Source: Treponema sp. (GTDB lineage: Bacteria; Spirochaetota; Spirochaetia; Treponematales; Treponemataceae). From it: a stretch of 64,000 nt of DNA. A program made the translations under genes and the position numbers. The DNA is taken from NCBI GenBank assembly GCA_022510845.1, contig JAFLSR010000001.1, positions 62,001 through 126,000 of the forward strand. Reading direction: 5' to 3'. The notes beneath the pieces were generated by a model, which saw only the letters and a program-made list of their open reading frames with translations, ran no database searches and was not told the origin of the DNA. Position 1 is the first letter of the stretch. Every line of letters starts with the position of its first letter. Shown in pieces: positions 1 to 7,885 of this stretch.

Positions 1-1
1 C

Positions 2-505
2 GTCATAGGCGAATGGAACGGCATTCCGCACCGCCTGCAATATTTTCATTCATGGCAAAATCCAGCCACACAAAAGACCGTGCGCTTTTACAACGATTCT
101 TGTTCCACCGTCCCCGAATCCGCCGCAGCAGCAAGTCAGGCATTCGGAAAGCCGGTTGTCTTCATCACAGGTGGCACGGACAAAGGGCTTGATTTTTCAG
201 TTTTGGCGGACGCGCTTGATTCAAAAAAATCGCATTCCACGCCGCTCGATTCGCTCTACCTTTTGGCAGGGAACGGTACAGAAATCCTCGCGCAACTTTT
301 GGACGAACGCGGAGTTCCGCACAAAGGAATTTTCAATTCGCTTGAAGAATTGCTTGCCACGATGAAAGCGGACTTTGAAAAAGGCGAATGCAATAGCGAC
401 ACAATCGTTTTTTCGCCAGGCGCGACATCGTTCGGAATGTTCGCAAACGAATTCGACCGCGGAGAAAAATTCATGGAAATCGCAAGCAAGACTTTCGCAG
501 CGTAA
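2..505 (+). CDS. murD: UDP-N-acetylmuramoylalanine--D-glutamate ligase, C-terminal part (5' truncated by window edge)
   Basis: Frame open from window start; GIPHRLQ...VRFYNDS and VFSPGATSFGMFANEFDRGEKF match the MurD C-terminal domain. Confidence 0.88.
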   Translation, partial: VIGEWNGIPHRLQYFHSWQNPATQKTVRFYNDSCSTVPESAAAASQAFGKPVVFITGGTDKGLDFSVLADALDSKKSHSTPLDSLYLLAGNGTEILAQLLDERGVPHKGIFNSLEELLATMKADFEKGECNSDTIVFSPGATSFGMFANEFDRGEKFMEIASKTFAA

Positions 506-623
506 GCTGATATACTTCATACCTGTATGGGGTATATCGGTTTATTTGAAAACTTCGGATTTATTTCATTGATGAAGCAAAAATTTTCGTTGGGGCTGAC
601 TCGCAAAACAAAGCCATGGCTCT

Positions 624-664
624 GAGAAAAAAAAACACGCGAGTTCCGCATAGCAAAACTCGCG
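624..664 (-). terminator. Intrinsic terminator downstream of the 717..2150 gene
   Basis: On the minus strand GCGAGTTTTGCTATGCGGAACTCGCGTG followed by a T9 tract. Confidence 0.7.
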
Positions 665-716
665 CCAATTCTTGCTTTTGTAAGTGGCACCTGAAGAAAT
701 GCGTTTTCAATTGATT

Positions 717-2150
717 TCAGTATTTCAAATTCAAAATAAATTCCAAAATCAGTCCGTATTTTTTTGTCGTGCCATAATAAATCGGGGCTGCAATTCGAAT
801 GTCTGTGTAACGGATGATGTTTTCGATTTTCATTGCAGGAAAAATCGTTCCGTAGTTTTCGCGGCAATCATGAAACCATTCCAAACCGAACGTCCATTTT
901 TTTCCGAGAATGAAATGCGACCACGCTATCTGCGCCGCAAAAAAATGCTGCCACTGTTGCCACTTTTCAATAGAGCCGTAGTCTTCGTCCCAAATCGCCT
1001 GGTACTCAAATGCCAATCCAAGCATGACGGGATTTTCCCAATATTTGTAGATGCCGGTAGAAAGTTTGCCGCGATTCACATGACCCGAGGGTGCAAGATG
1101 CGTAAGTCCTTGTATAAAAAAATTCGAATTCTTTCCGAACGCCGTGCTCACGAATTCCAAGCCCAACGCAGGATCAAGGCCGTCATCCGCCGCCCAACGC
1201 TTTGCAAAAAAAGCAAGCGAAAATTTTCCGATTGAGCCTTCGATTTTTCCGGCAACGGAAACATGATTCAAAGCAACATCCGTATCCACGATGTCCGCTC
1301 CCAAATTGTCATATTGCGCAAGCCCTTGAATCGAAGCATAGGAAAAAATCGGAATATTTACGGAGAACGTAAAACGCCCATCATCGGTGGAGCGGTTTCT
1401 CACAGTGAAAATTTCTTGAATAACCTGATCTTGTGTATAAGACGAAGAAAGACCGTTTTGGATTTCATCATCGTCTTCCTTTTTATCATATCCTTCTTTT
1501 TTGTCATCCAAAATATTCGTGTCAAGCATTCTAGAAAGGCTCCAGGAAACATCGCGCTTTCCAGCGGAAACATCGACCAAGCCAAAAAAAGTATAGTTGA
1601 AATACAGCTCATAAATGCCAATATCCATTCTGGGAAAATCCGTAAGCAGAGAGCCAGTTATGAGAAAATCTGTGAACGGACGCGCAGTGAATTTCAGCAC
1701 GTTGCGAAATGTTGCCAAAGGATGGGTTTTGTCCCACGGTTCGAACCAAACATACCCGCCCAATTCAGCCTTGAGTTCGCCGCTAAAATTAATCGCTTTT
1801 TCCTTTTCGTCAATTTTGACGATTTCGGTGGTAGGCGTATTTATTCCGTCTTCCAAATCGCCATCGCTTTCAAAAAGCGAATCGAGGTCATCGTCGCCCA
1901 AAATTGAAGTGTTACCATTTTCTGCCAAGGATTCTTCATTCAGAATTTGGATTCGAAGCACATCCTCTTCCGAAACTTTTTCCGTCCGCCTTTCGATTAT
2001 GCCGTTTTCCGTAACATCATATCGCGGTTCGCCCGACTGCTGATTTTGCTGCGAATGCAAATTCGCAAGTGAGAAAGCTGACATAAAAAAAGCAAGAACG
2101 GCGGGCAACTTTCCCCGCCTGAAAAATTTCCGAGTTGAAATACAATCCAT
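717..2150 (-). CDS. Putative exported/outer-membrane protein, spirochaete-like
   Basis: 477 aa, N-terminal signal-like segment, aromatic-rich beta-strand pattern, C-terminal LILEFILNLKY. Confidence 0.6.
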   Translation of the reverse strand: MDCISTRKFFRRGKLPAVLAFFMSAFSLANLHSQQNQQSGEPRYDVTENGIIERRTEKVSEEDVLRIQILNEESLAENGNTSILGDDDLDSLFESDGDLEDGINTPTTEIVKIDEKEKAINFSGELKAELGGYVWFEPWDKTHPLATFRNVLKFTARPFTDFLITGSLLTDFPRMDIGIYELYFNYTFFGLVDVSAGKRDVSWSLSRMLDTNILDDKKEGYDKKEDDDEIQNGLSSSYTQDQVIQEIFTVRNRSTDDGRFTFSVNIPIFSYASIQGLAQYDNLGADIVDTDVALNHVSVAGKIEGSIGKFSLAFFAKRWAADDGLDPALGLEFVSTAFGKNSNFFIQGLTHLAPSGHVNRGKLSTGIYKYWENPVMLGLAFEYQAIWDEDYGSIEKWQQWQHFFAAQIAWSHFILGKKWTFGLEWFHDCRENYGTIFPAMKIENIIRYTDIRIAAPIYYGTTKKYGLILEFILNLKY

Positions 2151-2272
2151 CTATAAATTCTCTATTTTAAAATTTCTTCAACATTTTCCAAAAATTTTAA
2201 ATACATTTTTTATAATTTTCGCCAAATCAACAAGCCCCGACGCGCGTCAGGGTTTGAAAGTCTCCGCACGAA

Positions 2273-3061
2273 TCAAAGGCTCATATTTTCAAGATATTGT
2301 TTTGAGTATACCACATCTCCCAACTTTTTGAAAGACACGTTCGACACAGTAATCTGTGTGCTTTCATACTGATCCTTGCCGTTTATCTTTTTGGCGCGAA
2401 GTCTGTCCTGTATCACCATTTTCGCGGGAACGGAAAGACCATCCACTTTTTGGTAACTTGGAATCGCAGTCACGCGCAAAAGTTGCCCCGAAAGGCTGTA
2501 GTCTTCTCGCTTGCGGGTGAGAAAATCATCCTTCGTAACCCAAAGTTTGAGTTTGGGGTAGTCGGCTTCTTTTGACGCTTTTTTTGTAACCGAAAGTTCG
2601 AACACGATGCAATCGTAATTGCCGAGTTTTTCATAATACGCGCGTTCGATGTCATATTGCTCCGAATAATGCTGCGGACGCATATCGCTGTTGTTGACAT
2701 TCGTGTTCTGAAATTTGTCGCGCGGAGCAGTAAACGTGAACTGCTTGTTTGAAGGATCGTAGAACCAAATGTTCTTGTCGAACTGAACATAGCCTTTGCC
2801 CTTGTCCGAATCCGGTCCTGTTATGCGAATCGTGCACATTGACTTGCTGTCGCGGCGATGCATAATCGCGCTGGTGATGGATCTGCCCTGCCCCGGCTTT
2901 TCTTGGACGAGCATATATTCGCCGGTAAAATCTTTTCCAAAATACCCGGTCTTTTCATCGGCAGTCTTTAAAAATTGCTTTGCCTCATCAATTGAAATTT
3001 CCTGCGCGAAAACCGAAGCCGCAAAAAAAATCACGCCCAATGTCAAAAATAATTTTTTCAT
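2273..3061 (-). CDS. Outer membrane lipoprotein-sorting protein family (LolA-like/COG2834)
   Basis: Signal peptide MKKLFLTLGVIFFAASVFAQ; SMCTIRITGPDSDKGKGYVQFDKNIWFYDPS pattern; start set by GGAG upstream of MKKLF. Confidence 0.7.
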   Translation of the reverse strand: MKKLFLTLGVIFFAASVFAQEISIDEAKQFLKTADEKTGYFGKDFTGEYMLVQEKPGQGRSITSAIMHRRDSKSMCTIRITGPDSDKGKGYVQFDKNIWFYDPSNKQFTFTAPRDKFQNTNVNNSDMRPQHYSEQYDIERAYYEKLGNYDCIVFELSVTKKASKEADYPKLKLWVTKDDFLTRKREDYSLSGQLLRVTAIPSYQKVDGLSVPAKMVIQDRLRAKKINGKDQYESTQITVSNVSFKKLGDVVYSKQYLENMSL

Positions 3062-3186
3062 CAAATTCTCCATAAAAATATAAAAAGTCGAGGACGATTT
3101 TTCAAAATCGCGAGCGACTTTTTAGGTGCGCGGCTAGCGCACGGCCAAAAAAGCGAGTTCTGCGAACGCGGAACTAAAAACAAATC

Positions 3187-4491
3187 TCAAGTCACGGTAG
3201 ACAACGCACCCACAGGACTGATGTGAATCAACTTACGCAAAGTAAACAACACCGTGCCCAGCGTGGTTACGAAAATCACCGCCGTCAAAAAAACGAGTTT
3301 TCCTGCATAAAGGCTCGGCACAAGATGCCCACCCATCAAAAACAAGTCGAATCCCGCTATGAAAGAAAAATTGAATCTTGAAATGAATTTCGTCACAACC
3401 AAAGAAAGCGCAAATCCGATGAGAGAGCCGGAAACCAGCAGCACGAAAACTTCGGTAAAATAAAGCAGCATCAAGCCAGAAGGCTTCATTCCAATGGCGC
3501 GGAATGTGCCGCTTTCCACGGCGCGTTTCATCACGATGACGCGGAATGTGCTCGAAATTCCAACGGAGATTATGATGACGAGCATCGTGACAATCAGCGC
3601 GACTACGGCATACAATGCGGCCGAAAGTTTCCGCAATTCCGAAATGTTTGCGGAAAGAGGAATGAGCGCGTAAATGATTTCATCGTCTTCTCCGTCATAA
3701 TCTTGCCAATCGCTTTTGTCGTATGAAAGCGGAAACATTTTGAAACGTTTTTCAAGTTCGCTTTGCACGCGCTGAATTTCGCCCTGAGAAGGCGAACCGC
3801 TCGGATAGTAGACACAGATTTTGTCGATTAAATCCAAACTAATAGAAAGAAGTTTCATCAAAGCCTTGTAGTCTATGTATGAAGTGTACATTCCCAAAAC
3901 GCTCGAATCTTGGAAAATTCCCGTGACTACGAGCGTAACTGTATTTTTGAAACTGCCGTCTTCATAAAAAAGAACCACTTCATCGCCAACATGGACATTA
4001 AGTTTTTGCGCCACGGGAAGAGAAATCACCGCACCATCGAAATCAGCGCGAGCGTCCGAGTTTCCTTCCACAAAAGTGAATTTTTTGAAAAGTGCGCGTT
4101 CGCTTTCAAAATTCACACCTTGAAGCGTGCGCTGCTTTACGCCTACTCCTTCAAAAAAAAGACTTTTGTCGCCATCGACTTTTGAATACCGCGCAGAAAC
4201 CTGAGCCTTTCCATGAACAATTTCTTTTAGGACATCAATCATTTCTTGCGACGTTGCGATTGTATAATCATCATAGTATTCGTCATGATATTTTTCTCCG
4301 CCCAAAATCATAAAATCGCCGCCATAGTATTGGCGCATTTTTTCCGTCATTGAATCGAGCATTCCGTCAGCGAGCATCAGCACCGAAATCATTATGAACA
4401 CGCCGATTGCGCTCACGGCAAAAAGCGAGCGATATTGGCGCGCTCGATTCACAAGCGACTTTACGGCAAAATTAAAATAAAGGCTTTTCAT
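3187..4491 (-). CDS. ABC transporter permease, FtsX/LolC-E/MacB type
   Basis: MKSLYFNFAVKSLVNRARQYRSLFAVSAIGVFIMISVLML; C-terminal 3-TM FtsX-like domain; start overlaps upstream stop as ATGA. Confidence 0.8.
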   Translation of the reverse strand: MKSLYFNFAVKSLVNRARQYRSLFAVSAIGVFIMISVLMLADGMLDSMTEKMRQYYGGDFMILGGEKYHDEYYDDYTIATSQEMIDVLKEIVHGKAQVSARYSKVDGDKSLFFEGVGVKQRTLQGVNFESERALFKKFTFVEGNSDARADFDGAVISLPVAQKLNVHVGDEVVLFYEDGSFKNTVTLVVTGIFQDSSVLGMYTSYIDYKALMKLLSISLDLIDKICVYYPSGSPSQGEIQRVQSELEKRFKMFPLSYDKSDWQDYDGEDDEIIYALIPLSANISELRKLSAALYAVVALIVTMLVIIISVGISSTFRVIVMKRAVESGTFRAIGMKPSGLMLLYFTEVFVLLVSGSLIGFALSLVVTKFISRFNFSFIAGFDLFLMGGHLVPSLYAGKLVFLTAVIFVTTLGTVLFTLRKLIHISPVGALSTVT

Positions 4492-5987
4492 CGCACCGCC
4501 TCCATCGCGACGACAGGGCTTGCGCCTAGCGCGATTTGCACAGTGTAAATCCATGTCACGAACGCGAGCGCGAACGACAACGCAATTCCCCAAAAAATGT
4601 TCGAGGCGGAAATCACAGTGTTCAAACTCTCGCCGCCGAAAAGCTGAATCAAATACGAATTTGTGAATGTAACGGTTCCGCCGGACAAAAACGAATTTCC
4701 AATCACTCCGATGACGCACCCGAGGATTCCCGCGGTAAGCGTGAGCATCAAAGTTTCAAGCAAGTATTCCGCCGCCACGAACCGCCTCGAAGCGCCGATT
4801 GCGCGGAGCGTACCGGTTTCTTTGGTTCTATCCAACGCGGCGATTACAAGCGTGTTGTTCACGATGATGTATCCCGTGCCGATTATCACCAAAAGCCCGA
4901 TGTTGAAAATGAGGCGAATCCAATAAATGTATTGCGCCATCATTCCAGCCGCCGCGCGCCAATCCACCGCTTGGACAGTCCATTCGAATTTTTCGAAAGC
5001 GCGATTGAGGCGGCGAATCGCCTGCATTGGCGAAACACCATTCGGCACAGAACAAACGATGTAGTTCCAAATGGTCTCTTCGTTTTCGTCAGCGAGACTT
5101 TCCGCGAACGATGAATCTTCGAACGAATTTACATCGCCGGCATTTTCCAAAATTTCTTCGGAAATTATCACATCGTCAAAAAGAAAATCGTCCGAATCAA
5201 AATCGCCCGTGTCGTTAAAAAGGTCATCGATAGAGCCGCTTTCCACAGTTTCAAGCAATCCGGAATTCTCATTTGTAAAAAGCGTGGGATCGATTTCCGT
5301 AGAGCCAAGCCCAATCAGCACGCGCAGAATCGCCGGGGAAACCAAAATTATTTTGTCCTGCAAATCGTTGTGCACGGAATATTCGTAAATCGCGGCAAGA
5401 CGCGCGGCGCGAAGAGCATAAGAAGTTCCTGTGAATGAAGCCATTTGAATTTGGTCGCCGACATTTACGCGAACACCGCATTCTTCATTTATTCGCTCCA
5501 CTACACTCGCAGAAAGCATGAGTGCATCATCGTCCTGCGAAAAAGGCTCGCCTTCGAGGATTCGAATTCCTTCCATAAGTTTGATGTATGGCTCGCCTTC
5601 CACGCCGAAAAAATATCCCGGGATATTTTTATCATTCACGCGCAAAACCGCCTGCCCCGTAATTTGAGGAACGGCCTTATCTATGAACGGACTTTTTTGA
5701 ACATATTCGAAAATGTCCAAATACGGAATGAGCTGCGGCAATTCGGAAAATTCCCCGGTAATCGGAGTTTCGTCGCCGAAAAGGCTCATGGGAAATTGCG
5801 CGTGCGGCCGAATCACGATGTCGCCAGTAAAATTGTCGCTGAAAGTTTTTTCCACGCCGCTGCGAGTTCCATCGAAAATCGCGTTCGCCATGACCAAAAT
5901 CGCAATCGAAAACGCCACGAACAATACTATGACAATCGAACTTTTTCGAGAAATTATGTTTTTGAACGCGAACTTGAGCGTAAACAT
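4488..5987 (-). CDS. ABC transporter permease, FtsX/LolC-E/MacB type
   Basis: MFTLKFAFKNIISRKSSIVIVLFVAFSIAIL...DRTKETGTLRAIGASRRFVAAEYLLETLML. Confidence 0.8.
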   Translation of the reverse strand: MFTLKFAFKNIISRKSSIVIVLFVAFSIAILVMANAIFDGTRSGVEKTFSDNFTGDIVIRPHAQFPMSLFGDETPITGEFSELPQLIPYLDIFEYVQKSPFIDKAVPQITGQAVLRVNDKNIPGYFFGVEGEPYIKLMEGIRILEGEPFSQDDDALMLSASVVERINEECGVRVNVGDQIQMASFTGTSYALRAARLAAIYEYSVHNDLQDKIILVSPAILRVLIGLGSTEIDPTLFTNENSGLLETVESGSIDDLFNDTGDFDSDDFLFDDVIISEEILENAGDVNSFEDSSFAESLADENEETIWNYIVCSVPNGVSPMQAIRRLNRAFEKFEWTVQAVDWRAAAGMMAQYIYWIRLIFNIGLLVIIGTGYIIVNNTLVIAALDRTKETGTLRAIGASRRFVAAEYLLETLMLTLTAGILGCVIGVIGNSFLSGGTVTFTNSYLIQLFGGESLNTVISASNIFWGIALSFALAFVTWIYTVQIALGASPVVAMEAVR

Positions 5988-6065
5988 CGGGATGAAAATT
6001 ATACAGAATTTCAGCGATTTAATCAAGAGCGAGGCAAAACCAAAAACTGCGAACTCGTTTTTGAA

Positions 6066-6175
6066 AATGTCGGAAACGCGGTTTTGCAACGAAGCGAAAA
6101 ATCGCAGTCTATAAATAAGTTTTCGCAGAAAAATCGAAATTAAATCAGTCGCGACAAAATCAGCGGATCATCTTA
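6066..6175. repeat. Diverged third copy of the composite repeat
   Basis: aaaatgtcggaaa...caacgaagcgaaaaatcgcagtctataaataag...gcgacaaaatcagcgg resembles 62490-62560. Confidence 0.5.
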
Positions 6176-6221
6176 AACATTTTTTTTCGCTTCGGAATAT
6201 CACAAATTCCTATATTTTCGC

Positions 6222-6268
6222 TTGACTTTTTTTTCGCATATCCATACAATATTTTGCATAAATATGCA
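6222..6268 (+). promoter_or_regulatory. argG promoter (TTGACT-17-TACAAT) with ARG-box-like operator at the predicted start
   Basis: TTGACT 6222-6227, TACAAT 6245-6250, 17-bp spacer; TGCATAAATATGCA at 6255-6268 matches the general ArgR/AhrC consensus TGMATWWWWATKCA. Confidence 0.72.
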
Positions 6269-6287
6269 AAAGTGAAATTCGGATTTC

Positions 6288-6384
6288 GCGTTGCAAACTT
6301 TAATTTTTTGTGCGCACAATTCAATTGCAAACGCACGCAAAAAAGTCAAACCCAAAATTGATATTTTGCTTTTGACTTTTTTTT
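6288..6384 (+). promoter_or_regulatory. Structured argG 5' leader ending in a terminator-like hairpin abutting the RBS
   Basis: AAAAAAGTCAAA-CC-CAAAAT-TGAT-ATTTTG-C-TTTTGACTTTTTTTT directly before AGGAG; shared motifs with the argD leader. Confidence 0.6.
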
Positions 6385-6395
6385 AGGAGTGTAAC

Positions 6396-7661
6396 ATGGC
6401 AAAGGACAAAGTGATTTTGGCTTATTCTGGCGGACTTGACACCACCGTCATCATTCCGTGGCTCAAGGAAAACTATGACTACGATGTTATCGCAGTCTGC
6501 ATCGATTTGGGGCAGGGCGATGATTGGGAAGCAATCAAATCGCGCGCGCTCAAAACAGGGGCGGCCGCTTGCTACGTAGTCGATGCACGCGAAGAATACA
6601 TCGAAGAATATTGCTGGCCCGCGCTCAAAGCCAATGCCATTTACGAAGACGAATATTTGCTTGGCACTTCCACGGCGCGTCCACTCATCGGAAAAATTTT
6701 GGTGGAATACGCGAGGCAAGAAAAAGCAGTCGCAATTTGCCACGGCGCGACCGGCAAAGGAAATGACCAGGTTCGCTTCGAACTTGCAATCAAGGCGTTC
6801 GCTCCCGACATCAAAGTAATCGCCGCCTGGCGCGATCCGAAATGGACGCTCGATTCTCGCGAAGCCGAAATCGAATATTTGGAAAAACGCGGACTTGAAG
6901 TGCCAGCGAAAAAAGACCAGTCATACAGCCGCGACGAAAACATCTGGCATTTGAGCCACGAAGGTTTGGAACTGGAAAAAGTTGAAAACGAGCCGAACTA
7001 TCGCCACATGCTCCAAAACACGACCGTTCCCGAAGAAGCCCCGGAAAAAGGCGAATACGTGCAAATCGATTTTGTCAAAGGAATTCCTGTCGCGCTGAAC
7101 GGCAAAAAAATGAACGCGCTCGAACTGCTTTCCGAACTGAACAAAATCGGCGGGCGCAACGGAATCGGCCTTGTGGACATTTGCGAAAACCGCTGCGTGG
7201 GAATGAAAAGTCGCGGCGTGTACGAAACTCCGGGTGGAGCGATTTTGTATTTTGCGCACAGGATGATGGATCACATTTGCCTCGATCGCGACACCTACCA
7301 TTACAAACAGGAAGTCGCAATCAAAGTGGCAGAATTGATTTACGACGGAAAATGGTTCACCACGCTCTTCGATTCGCTTATGGCGTTCGTGGACAAGACG
7401 CAGGAAACCGTGACTGGCTGGGCGAAAGTCTTCCTGTACAAAGGACAGATTCGCGGCGCAGGCTCTTCTTCAAAATACAGTCTCTACAACGAAAGCATCG
7501 CGAGTTTCAAAACCGGCGACTTGTACGACCACAAGGACGCGCAGGGCTTCATCACTCTCTTCGGCTTGCCGCTGAAAGTGCGCGCGATGATGGAGCAGGA
7601 AGTGGGCGAAGGTCAGGCAATCTTGGAAAGCAAGAGCTTCAAAAAACGCCCCACGGAATAA
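6396..7661 (+). CDS. argG: Argininosuccinate synthase
   Basis: KVILAYSGGLDTTVIIPWLKE...CHGATGKGNDQVRFE; 421 aa. Confidence 0.97.
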   Translation: MAKDKVILAYSGGLDTTVIIPWLKENYDYDVIAVCIDLGQGDDWEAIKSRALKTGAAACYVVDAREEYIEEYCWPALKANAIYEDEYLLGTSTARPLIGKILVEYARQEKAVAICHGATGKGNDQVRFELAIKAFAPDIKVIAAWRDPKWTLDSREAEIEYLEKRGLEVPAKKDQSYSRDENIWHLSHEGLELEKVENEPNYRHMLQNTTVPEEAPEKGEYVQIDFVKGIPVALNGKKMNALELLSELNKIGGRNGIGLVDICENRCVGMKSRGVYETPGGAILYFAHRMMDHICLDRDTYHYKQEVAIKVAELIYDGKWFTTLFDSLMAFVDKTQETVTGWAKVFLYKGQIRGAGSSSKYSLYNESIASFKTGDLYDHKDAQGFITLFGLPLKVRAMMEQEVGEGQAILESKSFKKRPTE

Positions 7662-7678
7662 TCGAATTAAAATGAAAA

Positions 7679-7708
7679 CACAGAATCACGCGCAAACGCG
7701 ATTCTGTG
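7679..7708 (+). terminator. Hairpin downstream of argG
   Basis: CACAGAATC...GATTCTGTG with inner GCG-CAAA-CGC. Confidence 0.45.
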
Positions 7709-7885
7709 GAAAGGCGACATCTCCTCTTTAAAAAACGCGGAATTCGAACTCGTGAAAGTAGTTTGAATTCCGCATTGAAGCGATGGCGTTGAATTGACGA
7801 ATAAAATGCACGCGACTTTTGGCGCAAGCCGAAAATTTTTGCGATGCAACGCGAAAACTTGTTGTATTGAAAATCTGGAGAAACT

